Source: a virus. Taken from it: a DNA stretch of 24,087 bases. Location of the stretch: the IMG/VR virus record IMGVR_UViG_3300027734_002740, positions 1 through 24,087 of that record; one strand, 5' to 3'. Below, piece by piece: positions 1-5,488 of this stretch; position 1 is the stretch's first letter; the number at the start of each line of letters is the position of its first letter. Under the pieces are notes generated by a model that ran no database searches, was not told the DNA's origin, and saw only the letters and a list, made by a program, of their open reading frames with translations. A program made the translations under genes and the position numbers.

Positions 1-1
1 C

Positions 2-361
2 TACGAGGCTTTTCATGAGGCTTCTATAAATGCCTTGCCAAACATAGAAGTAGTTGAAATGTTAAATGATGCAGTAGCAGATAAGTTTGCGGTTCTTATT
101 GTTACATCCCGTAAAGAAAAATATCGTGGACTAACATCTCTATGGCTTGAAAGAAATAATCTAAGGTCGCATGCTCTTTTTATGAGAGCAGATGATGATA
201 ACAGGCCAGACTATGAGGCTAAAAAAGATATGCTTGATAAGATTACAGAACATTGGGATGTTTTTCATGCTGTAGACGACAACCCAAATGTAATCAGGCT
301 ATGGGAAGATAACGGTATTCCCACTACTAAGATTGGTGACTGGGATGGAAACAAGTCTTGA
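2..361 (+). CDS. Polynucleotide kinase-type 3'-phosphatase (HAD), C-terminal part, truncated by window edge
   Basis: The frame is open to the left edge, so this is the end of a longer gene; an internal TTG at 35 is unlikely to be the start. The visible 119 residues contain the order LIVTSR (HAD motif II), then RADDDNRPDYEAKKDML, then HAVDDNPNVIRLW (motif III/IV acidic pair). The R-x-DDxRPD-x-x-K pattern is characteristic of the C-terminal phosphatase half of T4 Pnkp-like proteins, which remove 3' phosphates during nucleic-acid repair. The N-terminal HAD nucleophile and any kinase domain lie outside the window. A consensus promoter for the next gene overlaps its stop codon. The HAD phosphatase call is firm; whether a kinase domain precedes it is not visible. 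Confidence 0.75.
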   Translation, partial: YEAFHEASINALPNIEVVEMLNDAVADKFAVLIVTSRKEKYRGLTSLWLERNNLRSHALFMRADDDNRPDYEAKKDMLDKITEHWDVFHAVDDNPNVIRLWEDNGIPTTKIGDWDGNKS

Positions 362-386
362 CATGTGCCCTCAAATATGATATGAT
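358..386 (+). promoter_or_regulatory. Sigma-70-type promoter for the 393-849 genes and tRNA cluster
   Basis: TTGACA at 358-363, a 17-bp spacer and TATGAT at 381-386. The predicted transcription start falls at about 393, the A of the ATG of the next gene, which has no Shine-Dalgarno sequence. The transcript should therefore be leaderless. The -35 box overlaps the stop codon of the upstream gene. Confidence 0.75.
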
Positions 387-392
387 TAGTTT

Positions 393-530
393 ATGAGCAA
401 ACGAGTTAAGAAAATTTACAAGTGTGTTGAGTGTGAGACTATGATTACGATTGTAACCAAGGTTCACGAACTTCCAGAATCAATCATATGTCCTTGTGAC
501 AATGTAGCAGAAAACCAGGGATCAAAATGA
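393..530 (+). CDS. 45-aa zinc-ribbon-like protein
   Basis: A short ORF (MSKRVKKIYKCVECETM...) with a CxxC pair near residues 11-14 and a CPC pair near residues 33-35, a minimal zinc-knuckle pattern. The ATG lies 6 nt after a TATGAT -10 box that has a consensus -35, so it is probably translated from a leaderless mRNA. Its TGA overlaps the ATG of the next gene (ATGA), indicating translational coupling. No family is recognised. The promoter geometry and the coupling make it a convincing real gene despite its size. Confidence 0.6.
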   Translation: MSKRVKKIYKCVECETMITIVTKVHELPESIICPCDNVAENQGSK

Positions 531-694
531 AAAAGTCTAACGACAAAGTATCTCAGCATAAGATTAAAAGAGCAAACAAAAATAAAAAAAGAATCAAAGC
601 AAAACCATCTTTATCTAAATTTGAAAGACAGCAGGCTGCTTTAAGATCAAAAATTATTGGTCAGTCTATGTTTAAAGCATCTCAAAATATTTAG
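527..694 (+). CDS. 55-aa Lys/Arg-rich basic protein
   Basis: Starts in an ATGA overlap with the preceding gene and encodes a strongly basic, hydrophilic peptide (MKKSNDKVSQHKIKRANKNK...), with many Lys/Arg and almost no acidic residues. This suggests nucleic-acid binding, but no fold or family is recognised. It is followed 11 nt later by another small gene preceded by AGGAGA, and all three appear to share the promoter at 358-386. Confidence 0.5.
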   Translation: MKKSNDKVSQHKIKRANKNKKRIKAKPSLSKFERQQAALRSKIIGQSMFKASQNI

Positions 695-705
695 GAGATA
701 TATAA

Positions 706-849
706 TTGGTAGATCAAGAAGAGTTAAACAACTTATCAAAAGAATTAAAGAGTCACATTATTAAAGAACATATGAAAACATACTACTATTCTACTGTTGG
801 AATTTTATGTTTTTTGCTTGGCATATTCCTTGGCTTACTTATTAAATAA
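706..849 (+). CDS. 47-aa single-pass membrane protein
   Basis: TTG start at 706, preceded by GGAGA (694-698) with about 7 nt spacing. The N-terminal half is charged and helical (VDQEELNNLSKELKSHIIKE). The C-terminal half is one hydrophobic segment (about residues 29-46, VGILCFLLGIFLGLLI) ending in a single Lys, so it looks like a tail-anchored inner-membrane peptide. tRNA-Met starts 7 nt after the stop, so gene and tRNAs are likely co-transcribed. No function is assigned. Confidence 0.5.
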   Translation: MVDQEELNNLSKELKSHIIKEHMKTYYYSTVGILCFLLGIFLGLLIK

Positions 850-855
850 GGTCTA

Positions 856-929
856 GCACCAGTAGCCAAGTTGGTTAAGGCACCGAACTCATAATTCGGC
901 TATCGTAGGTTCAAGTCCTGCCTGGTGTA
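856..929 (+). tRNA. tRNA with CAT anticodon (Met or Ile2)
   Basis: A complete cloverleaf can be drawn: acceptor GCACCAG/CTGGTGT, anticodon stem CCGAA/TTCGG with loop CTCATAA (anticodon CAT at 890-892) and T-arm GGTTCAAGTCC. CCA is not encoded. The paired first position argues against an initiator tRNA. Elongator Met and lysidine-modified Ile cannot be separated by eye. Confidence 0.9.
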
Positions 930-933
930 CAAT

Positions 934-1007
934 GCGGATGTTGCATATTGGTAGTGCCTCTGCCTTCCAAGCAGAAGGGGTCAGTTCGATTCTGATCATC
1001 CGCTCCA
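934..1007 (+). tRNA. tRNA-Gly(TCC) with encoded CCA
   Basis: Acceptor GCGGATG/CATCCGC, anticodon stem TCTGC/GCAGA with loop CTTCCAA (TCC at 966-968) and T-arm GTCAGTTCGATTCTGAT. The mature 3' CCA is encoded at 1005-1007, unlike the other four tRNAs here. It reads GGA/GGN codons. Confidence 0.92.
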
Positions 1008-1008
1008 A

Positions 1009-1081
1009 GTCTCCATGGTCTAGTGGCCTAGGACTCCACCCTTTCACGGTGGCAACACGGGTTCGAATCCCGTTGGAGATA
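1009..1081 (+). tRNA. tRNA-Glu(TTC)
   Basis: Acceptor GTCTCCA/TGGAGAT, anticodon stem CCACC/GGTGG with loop CTTTCAC (TTC at 1043-1045) and T-arm ACGGGTTCGAATCCCGT. It starts one base after the CCA of tRNA-Gly, so the three tRNAs form a tight processing cluster. CCA is not encoded. Confidence 0.93.
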
Positions 1082-1098
1082 CACAAACTGTGTTAGTG

Positions 1099-1104
1099 TA
1101 TAAT
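1099..1104 (+). promoter_or_regulatory. -10 box directly before the sulfotransferase ATG
   Basis: TATAAT at 1099-1104 inside GTGTATAAT, 6 nt before the ATG at 1111. No good -35 hexamer lies 17 bp upstream. Its position predicts transcription starting at the ATG (leaderless). Confidence 0.5.
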
Positions 1105-1110
1105 TATTAT

Positions 1111-1662
1111 ATGATAAATAAAGTTGTACCTCACTTACTTACATATCCTAGAAGTGGTATGCATTTTTTTGATGATAATCTTTATGAAATAGAAAAAATT
1201 CATTTTACTCAATCACATTTTTTGGAACAACTGTTTGATAAAAACAAAAATAAACAACGAATAATAATAACAATAGCAAGAGATCCAATTAACAGTATTA
1301 CTTCTTATCTAGCGCAACTTGGTTATAATTATCCAAACGATAATAAAAATATTTTAATTAGAGAAAAAATAACAGAATATGTGCTAATGTATGCTTTCTT
1401 ATGTGAACATGCAGACTATGTCATAGATTTTAATGATCTTATAAAATATCCAGAAACTGTAATTAAAAAAATATTAGAGTTATTAAAGATAGATAAAAAC
1501 AAATATATTTATTTTAATAGTGAAATTGTTCCTAGAAATAAACACTTTTTAGAATCAAGCAAGTCTTCACCAAACTATAAAGAAGATATATTAGATGATT
1601 TTGATCTTGACTTATGTTATTATTACTACAACAAACTTTTAGAAAAGAAAATTATAATTTAG
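1111..1662 (+). CDS. Sulfotransferase-like protein
   Basis: 183 residues. Two PAPS-binding signatures of P-loop sulfotransferases are visible: LLTYPRSGMHFF at residues 9-20 (5'-phosphosulfate loop, equivalent to TYPKSGTTW) and IARDPINSITSYL at about residues 55-67 (3'-phosphate site, Arg57 and Ser62). The expected reaction is transfer of sulfate from PAPS to a carbohydrate or protein hydroxyl. It is shorter than typical 250-300-aa sulfotransferases, so the acceptor region is reduced. The frame extends upstream to a GTG at 1090, but that start would put the -10 box inside the gene; the ATG at 1111 is preferred. The acceptor is unknown. A possible PAPS-supplying enzyme is encoded at 10839-11600. 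Confidence 0.72.
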   Translation: MINKVVPHLLTYPRSGMHFFDDNLYEIEKIHFTQSHFLEQLFDKNKNKQRIIITIARDPINSITSYLAQLGYNYPNDNKNILIREKITEYVLMYAFLCEHADYVIDFNDLIKYPETVIKKILELLKIDKNKYIYFNSEIVPRNKHFLESSKSSPNYKEDILDDFDLDLCYYYYNKLLEKKIII

Positions 1663-1675
1663 TCTTATTTGTAAC

Positions 1676-1704
1676 TTTACAAAACTGTTGAATTAATGTA
1701 TAAT
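1676..1704 (+). promoter_or_regulatory. Promoter for tRNA-Arg
   Basis: TTTACA at 1676-1681, 17-bp spacer, TATAAT at 1699-1704 (again within TGTATAAT). Predicted start about 1711, 20 nt before the tRNA at 1731. It lies in the spacer after the sulfotransferase gene. Confidence 0.65.
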
Positions 1705-1730
1705 AGAAATATGGCTACGAGCCTACACAA

Positions 1731-1803
1731 ACCTCTGTAGTTCAGTGGACAGAACGATGGACTTCTAAGCCATGCGTCGCAAGTTCGATTCTTGCCAGGG
1801 GTA
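1731..1803 (+). tRNA. tRNA-Arg(TCT)
   Basis: Acceptor ACCTCTG/CAGGGGT, anticodon loop CTTCTAA (TCT at 1764-1766) and T-arm GCAAGTTCGATTCTTGC. The base pair closing the anticodon loop is an A-G mismatch. It reads AGA, which is abundant in these AT-rich genes. CCA is not encoded. It ends 2 nt before the convergent 42-aa gene. Confidence 0.88.
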
Positions 1804-1805
1804 CT

Positions 1806-1934
1806 TTACTTTTTAGGATGCTTTGGTTCGTATGGTGCGATCTTAGACTTAATTCGACCATCTTTATATAATCTAACAATCCATCCATCTTTGATCTGTA
1901 CTGGATTAAATGCTGTTGCTTTTTTCTTTGGCAT
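1806..1934 (-). CDS. 42-aa basic conserved-type small protein
   Basis: MPKKKATAFNPVQIKDGWIV..., with a body that includes a YKDGRIKSKIAPYEP stretch and a Lys-rich end. Its ATG overlaps the TAA of the upstream gene (TAATG), so it is translationally coupled to the Cys-rich structural protein. The Trp/Tyr-containing beta-hairpin-like pattern suggests a small folded protein rather than noise. No family is recognised. Confidence 0.55.
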   Translation of the reverse strand: MPKKKATAFNPVQIKDGWIVRLYKDGRIKSKIAPYEPKHPKK

Positions 1935-2794
1935 TATCTAAATAACCTATCTGTTCTTGTTTGCTTTGTATAATCTTTTGCTGCAAACAGTATTGACTCT
2001 GCTTTTGCAGCAGGTACACAGTTAGGAACTGGCTTACCATTTGCTCCTGGCTTCATACCTCTTTGTACATAGCCATCCCAACAAGGTGCTTGCTTATTTA
2101 GATCAGCACAACAATCACTTTTCATTTCATTTGCTTGACAAACAGGACAGTTTTCACAATTTACATTTAGTTCTTTGCATGTTGGGCATCCGCAGCCGTC
2201 ATACTCTTTGCCTTGGTAAGTATTTGTTGGCATAATTGAGTCATCTGCTTTACCAATCTGGGCATCAAACATTGCCATGCCTAATTCTGAATCCATACTT
2301 TCTTCCTCCATACTATGATTATTAATATCAACAACTTCTGCATCTTTATACATCATTCCAATACTGTATGCTGTTGGCTTCCATGTACCATTTTCTTCTT
2401 TGTAAATTCTAACAGCCATTGCTGGATTTTCTGGTGGCATAGACTGAATTGCATACTCTGTTCCAGGTGTTCCGTAAACTCCACCCTCTGTCATTATGTG
2501 TTCAACTACACCATGAACAACACCCTCTGATGTTGAACCCATAACAAAATCGCCTTCTTTTATAGATGGTGCAGTAATTTCTGCAGTAATTGATTTACCA
2601 ATTGCAAATGCAGAACCAGACCAAATTCTTACACCAGGCTTATTATGTATTCCAGGCCCTGTTGGTCTTGATTGATTTAACATGTATTGTGGTTTCTTCA
2701 TACCTACCCCTGGATTAATATTAGATGATGGGTTTGCTGGTGTTGGATTAGTTACTGTTGCATTGTAGGAAACATCCATTGGTGTGTCAGACAT
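1934..2794 (-). CDS. Cys-rich multi-domain protein, probable virion or assembly protein
   Basis: 286 residues. Residues about 1-50 are a low-complexity Asn/Pro/Gly region. Residues about 75-155 (KEGDFVMGSTSEGVVHGVVEHIM...) resemble the small SH3/Tudor-like beta domain (DUF2945-like) often found beside capsid-maturation proteins of actinophages. A Cys cluster follows (CGCPTC, CENCPVC, CC), likely zinc-binding. The C-terminus carries CWDGYVQRGMKPG...GKPVPNCVP, a short motif that I associate with phage structural proteins. No protease catalytic residues are evident, so I do not call it a protease. Its ATG overlaps the TAA of dps (TAATG), suggesting coordinated production with the Dps protein. 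Confidence 0.5.
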   Translation of the reverse strand: MSDTPMDVSYNATVTNPTPANPSSNINPGVGMKKPQYMLNQSRPTGPGIHNKPGVRIWSGSAFAIGKSITAEITAPSIKEGDFVMGSTSEGVVHGVVEHIMTEGGVYGTPGTEYAIQSMPPENPAMAVRIYKEENGTWKPTAYSIGMMYKDAEVVDINNHSMEEESMDSELGMAMFDAQIGKADDSIMPTNTYQGKEYDGCGCPTCKELNVNCENCPVCQANEMKSDCCADLNKQAPCWDGYVQRGMKPGANGKPVPNCVPAAKAESILFAAKDYTKQTRTDRLFR

Positions 2795-3243
2795 TAGTCC
2801 ATACCTACTTCTTTAAGTGATGCAGATAGCATCCAATGCCATCTCTGATGCATATCCATGCGTTCTGCAAAAAAGTTTGCAATTGCATGTTGTCTATTTT
2901 GTGTAGCAAGATCAACAGCATCTGTAAGTTTTGCAAGAACCATATCATTAGCCATAAGTAAATCTGCAGACATCATCATTGGATCTGAAGTAACATCAGG
3001 CTCTCCAACTTCATTTAATACAATAAATCTTGATAGTTTAAATGGTGCATAGGCATCTAACTTACGAAGCCACTCTGCATATGTATCTGTTGCTTCATCG
3101 TAGTCTGTGTAAATATTTTCAAATAATTCATGGTACTGAAGAAAATCATCTCCTTCTACATTCCAATGATAACCATGAGCCTTAAGTTTAAGGGTAATGT
3201 TATCTGCAAGTAGGACCTTTAGCAGGTTGACGAGTTCTTCCAT
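2794..3243 (-). CDS. dps: Dps-family ferritin-like protein
   Basis: 149 residues. The Dps inter-subunit ferroxidase signature is present: HWNVEGDDFLQYHELFENIY, then DEATDTYAEWLR. His26, His38, Asp53 and Glu57 have exactly the spacing of the Listeria Dps iron ligands (31, 43, 58, 62). Dps forms 12-mers that oxidise Fe(II) with peroxide, store iron and in some cases coat DNA. There is no long basic tail, so DNA binding is uncertain. The ATG lies 6 nt after an extended -10 (TGATATAAT), consistent with leaderless expression. The next gene starts within its stop codon. It may protect phage or host DNA from oxidative damage. Confidence 0.88.
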   Translation of the reverse strand: MEELVNLLKVLLADNITLKLKAHGYHWNVEGDDFLQYHELFENIYTDYDEATDTYAEWLRKLDAYAPFKLSRFIVLNEVGEPDVTSDPMMMSADLLMANDMVLAKLTDAVDLATQNRQHAIANFFAERMDMHQRWHWMLSASLKEVGMD

Positions 3244-3249
3244 CTAATC

Positions 3250-3255
3250 ATTATA
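3250..3255 (-). promoter_or_regulatory. Extended -10 box for dps
   Basis: On the minus strand TGATATAAT, then six bases, then the dps ATG. It overlaps the stop codon of the HNH gene. No recognisable -35. The position predicts a leaderless dps mRNA. Confidence 0.5.
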
Positions 3256-3523
3256 TCATGCCGTTTAGCCTATTATATGTCCTGATCCTATGACAGTTAG
3301 CGCAAACCACTTCACACTTTTCTATCTCTTTTTTAATAGCCCTCCATGAAAAACCATCGTGGATCATTCTGGACACATTATATTTCTTGTCTCTTATATG
3401 ATCAAAGTCTAGTATTATGTGGTTACCAACACCACAGTCCGCACAGCCAGAATCTTCTTTTATCTTAGCAAGCATCTTTTTATACTCTTGCTTATTATAA
3501 TGGTCTAACTCTTTGTCAGTCAT
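3251..3523 (-). CDS. HNH endonuclease-like small protein
   Basis: About 90 residues with the zinc-bound HNH layout: CADCG near the N-terminus, then LDFDHIRDKKYNVS (the DH of the HNH core), then CEVVCANCHRIRT (second CxxC with the final His). Such stand-alone small HNH proteins are common in phages as free-standing homing nucleases or packaging-associated nickases. An in-frame ATG also occurs at 3532, but that codon lies inside a TATAAT box; the ATG at 3523 sits 7 nt after it and fits the leaderless pattern seen elsewhere here. No Shine-Dalgarno is visible for either. Target unknown. Confidence 0.7.
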   Translation of the reverse strand: MTDKELDHYNKQEYKKMLAKIKEDSGCADCGVGNHIILDFDHIRDKKYNVSRMIHDGFSWRAIKKEIEKCEVVCANCHRIRTYNRLNGMI

Positions 3524-3530
3524 TGTTATC

Positions 3531-3536
3531 ATTATA
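3531..3536 (-). promoter_or_regulatory. -10 box at the start of the HNH gene
   Basis: TATAAT on the minus strand, 7 nt before the second in-frame ATG of the HNH gene. It supports a leaderless start at 3523. No convincing -35 is present. Confidence 0.4.
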
Positions 3537-3550
3537 CCGTGAAAATATTA

Positions 3551-3636
3551 GGTCCCCACACAGGCAATTCACCTGACTTGCGCCACGGTCTCTATACAAT
3601 GGGTAACTATGCCATCTCTAAGGTCCTGTGGGGGAC
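3551..3636. other. Structured spacer with long-range inverted repeat
   Basis: GGTCCCCACACAGG (3551-3564) and CCTGTGGGGGAC (3625-3636) are complementary apart from a one-base offset and enclose about 60 bp, including GAC/GTC arms around TTGCGCCACG. The block is GC-richer than its surroundings and lies between divergent genes. A 38-codon GTG frame (3539-3655) crosses it on the plus strand but has no ribosome binding site. It could be a structured RNA, a gene remnant or an operator; no known family is recognised. Confidence 0.35.
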
Positions 3637-3673
3637 ATATCTATTGTACTCCTAGATTATATGGTGTCAATGG

Positions 3674-3679
3674 TATACT
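3674..3679 (+). promoter_or_regulatory. -10 box for the methyltransferase gene
   Basis: TATACT, 7 nt before the ATG at 3687, with no Shine-Dalgarno between them. It fits the leaderless arrangement. No -35 match at 17 bp. Confidence 0.45.
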
Positions 3680-3686
3680 TGTTGGT

Positions 3687-4376
3687 ATGATAAATAAAAA
3701 ATGGTCCACTGGTAAAGAAATAGTGGAACCTATTGGGTATAACGAAGAAAAGGTATACGATGAAGAAAAAGTTGAGCGAGCAATACCCATATCTCAAAAT
3801 CAGTTAAATGGTGCAAAACTGTTCAATTCAAAATATGAATATGCAAAAACATTAAGTAAAAATATATCATATTTAGAGGTAGGTGTTGCCTATGGGGAAA
3901 GTGCTCAAATGTTTATAGACACAACGAAGGCTAAAAGTGCAGATCTTCTAGATTTATATGATAACGCTTCTGGAGTTAGACATCCAGGAGGACTTGCTCC
4001 AAAAAATAGTTTAATGACACATGAAGAATACATAAAGGACAAGTTCTCCTATCATCCTGATATAAAGATCATAAAGGGCGATGCAAGAGATGCTTTCTTT
4101 ACTTTAGATAAGAAATATGACCTTATTCTTTTTGATGCAATGTCAGGAAGGCTTTTAATAAGAAATTTACTAAAACATTGTCCTCAAATAGTTAATATTG
4201 GTGGGGTTGTAGGGTTTACTTCTTACATAAATTATGATGCTATTTTTTATGACACGCATGTAGGAATATATCAAAGCGTAAATGAGTTTTTACATTTTAA
4301 CAAAAATTGGTCTGTCAATGCTATTGTATTGAATGATCTTGGATTTCACGAAATATATATTAAAAGAAATTCATGA
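3687..4376 (+). CDS. Class I SAM-dependent methyltransferase
   Basis: 229 residues. Residues about 62-72 (YLEVGVAYGES) form the SAM-binding motif I, LLDLYDN about 20 residues later is the acidic motif II, IIKGDARDAF is motif III and YDLILFDAMSG is motif IV. The layout resembles Methyltransf_24/FkbM-like O-methyltransferases acting on sugars or small molecules. The frame runs upstream to 3609, but the ATG at 3687 is favoured by the TATACT box 7 nt before it. It is the only large plus-strand gene among minus-strand neighbours and is flanked by two structured spacers, which suggests a separately acquired moron. Substrate unknown. Confidence 0.68.
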   Translation: MINKKWSTGKEIVEPIGYNEEKVYDEEKVERAIPISQNQLNGAKLFNSKYEYAKTLSKNISYLEVGVAYGESAQMFIDTTKAKSADLLDLYDNASGVRHPGGLAPKNSLMTHEEYIKDKFSYHPDIKIIKGDARDAFFTLDKKYDLILFDAMSGRLLIRNLLKHCPQIVNIGGVVGFTSYINYDAIFYDTHVGIYQSVNEFLHFNKNWSVNAIVLNDLGFHEIYIKRNS

Positions 4377-4380
4377 TAAA

Positions 4381-4467
4381 TGAGCAGTTTAGAGACGACT
4401 GCTCAGGTCTATCGGCCACGAAGATTCAACTCCTGCCAACTCTCCACTCATTGGAGCATCCGTTGGT
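4381..4467. other. Structured spacer with two hairpins between convergent genes
   Basis: A perfect 8-bp stem TGAGCAGT (4381-4388)/ACTGCTCA (4398-4405) is followed by a nested structure: CCAAC (4436-4440)/GTTGG (4462-4466) enclosing CTCCA (4442-4446)/TGGAG (4452-4456). Neither hairpin has a strong U-tract, so they are not classic terminators, although the first may end transcription of the convergent genes. On the minus strand a 31-codon stop-to-stop frame runs through it without an obvious start. The GC-richer block may be a small RNA or a gene remnant. Confidence 0.35.
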
Positions 4468-4509
4468 AAAACTTTCTTAAGGTCTTATAGCGGAATAGTA
4501 TCCATTATA

Positions 4510-4926
4510 CTACTGAATTTTAATAGATTTAGGCTTTTTTTCTTCAGGAACAACACGAACTACATTAACATGTAGCATGCCGTCCTTAAGTTCTGCAGAT
4601 GTTACTTCCATGTACTCTCCCAGTGCAAAAGATCTTACAAACTTTCTTCCTGCGATACCTTTATGGACTACCTCTGCATCTGTCACTTCAACAATCTCAC
4701 CCTTGATAATTAATGTTCCGTTGTCTACTGAAACATCAATATCTTCCTTAGTAAACCCTGCAATAGCAAGTGATAGCCTATATGTGTCTTCATCTAATTT
4801 AAGAAGATCATACGGAGGATATGATTGAGAGTTTATTTTGTGTGCACTATTTAGACGGGCTAGGTCTCTGTTAAAGCCAATAAAAAAAGGATCATTGAAA
4901 AGATCCATAGCGAATTGTGTTACCAT
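4510..4926 (-). CDS. Small heat-shock protein (Hsp20/IbpA family)
   Basis: 138 residues. The alpha-crystallin domain spans about 37-125: YPPYDLLKLDEDTYRLSLAI, AGFTKEDIDVSVDNGTLIIKGE, then GRKFVRSFALGEYMEV and ELKDGMLHVNVVRVVPEE. The C-terminal SIKIQ supplies the I-x-I anchor used in oligomer formation. It acts as an ATP-independent holdase; phage Hsp20s are widespread, notably in cyanophages, and are thought to help capsid assembly or stress survival. It has its own consensus promoter (4982-5010), a 48-nt leader and an AAGGGG ribosome binding site, so it is transcribed independently of the operon ending just upstream. Confidence 0.9.
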   Translation of the reverse strand: MVTQFAMDLFNDPFFIGFNRDLARLNSAHKINSQSYPPYDLLKLDEDTYRLSLAIAGFTKEDIDVSVDNGTLIIKGEIVEVTDAEVVHKGIAGRKFVRSFALGEYMEVTSAELKDGMLHVNVVRVVPEEKKPKSIKIQ

Positions 4927-4981
4927 GTTATTCCCCTTTCAAGCGAATAATTTAATTCCCCCCATTTAGGCAGGTATAGAT

Positions 4982-5010
4982 ATTATAGCATAGAAAAACA
5001 GGCTAGTCAA
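4982..5010 (-). promoter_or_regulatory. Promoter of hsp20
   Basis: On the minus strand TTGACT (5005-5010), 17-bp spacer, TATAAT (4982-4987); predicted start near 4975. The -35 box lies in the loop and descending arm of the upstream terminator hairpin. Confidence 0.78.
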
Positions 5011-5023
5011 CTACCCTAGCCTG
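4994..5023 (-). terminator. Rho-independent terminator of the 8445-5037 operon
   Basis: On the minus strand an 8-bp stem CAGGCTAG/CTAGCCTG with a 9-nt loop, followed by TTTTTC. It lies 14 nt after the stop codon of the Lys-tailed membrane protein and overlaps the hsp20 promoter. Confidence 0.78.
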
Positions 5024-5036
5024 CTAATCTAAAGAA

Positions 5037-5318
5037 TTACTTCTTTGCTGCTGCCTTCTTGACAGGAGCCTTCTTTGCAGTCTTCTTGACTACCTTAGCA
5101 GTCTTAACTGCTAAATCTACCTCTTCAACAGATGGCAACTTACCAAATGCCTTGTCATTAGGGTTAACTGCTCTGATTGCTACGGGCACGATGGCTCCAA
5201 GCAATGAATAAGCAAGTGTCTTTGGATCTGTCACTCCAGAAGCGTAAAGCGCAATTGCAGCACCAAGTACTGATCGTCCATACGATGCAAGCATTGCTTT
5301 TAGTTGTGTGTTATTCAT
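5037..5318 (-). CDS. Small membrane protein with Lys/Ala-rich tail, holin candidate
   Basis: 93 residues. Two moderately hydrophobic segments (about residues 16-28 and 35-48) are followed by a short hydrophilic stretch and a strongly basic tail of repeated KK-A-P/A units (residues about 73-93). Holins are small, have one to three membrane segments and end in a charged tail, so this is a candidate, but the tail also resembles histone H1/HU-type DNA-binding extensions. It has a good AGGAGG ribosome binding site 8 nt before the ATG and follows the XapX gene. The endolysin is far away at 13583-14131, which weakens the holin reading. Confidence 0.45.
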   Translation of the reverse strand: MNNTQLKAMLASYGRSVLGAAIALYASGVTDPKTLAYSLLGAIVPVAIRAVNPNDKAFGKLPSVEEVDLAVKTAKVVKKTAKKAPVKKAAAKK

Positions 5319-5328
5319 AATTTTCCTC

Positions 5329-5487
5329 CTAGGATATTACGTTTGTTAGTATTGTGAAGCCAATCCATAAACCAATAATTCCTGCGACTCCCGCAAAAAC
5401 TGGTGGTGCTGGTACTGGCAATTTGAATGCAGCAAATACTACACCACATCCAAAACCTGTTATTATTGATAGCATAATATCTTTCAT
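5329..5487 (-). CDS. XapX-domain (DUF1427) membrane protein
   Basis: 52 residues from the ATG at 5487. The pattern MLSIITGFGCGVVFAAFKL followed by PVPAPPVFAGVAGIIGLWIG is the XapX signature: a GxxxGxxFAxxKxPVPAPP core between two membrane helices. XapX proteins are small bacterial membrane proteins of unknown function. The frame reaches an ATG at 5526, but that start would overlap the upstream oxygenase by 38 nt; the ATG at 5487 begins one base after the upstream stop, the spacing also seen at 17913. The operon context gives no function. Confidence 0.68.
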   Translation of the reverse strand: MKDIMLSIITGFGCGVVFAAFKLPVPAPPVFAGVAGIIGLWIGFTILTNVIS

Positions 5488-5488
5488 T

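Noticed and set aside
889-1086. 65-codon minus-strand frame
   Set aside because: It lies entirely antisense to the three tRNAs, which have complete cloverleaves.
3539-3655. 38-codon plus-strand frame with protein-like sequence (GTG start)
   Set aside because: No ribosome binding site, and it crosses an inverted repeat; kept only as part of a structured-spacer observation, not as a gene.
4377-4509. Possible tRNA (TTCAA-like loop) or Walker-A-like peptide (LIGASVGKT) in the spacer
   Set aside because: No acceptor or T-stem pairing could be drawn, and the peptide frame has no start and runs into the antisense of hsp20.
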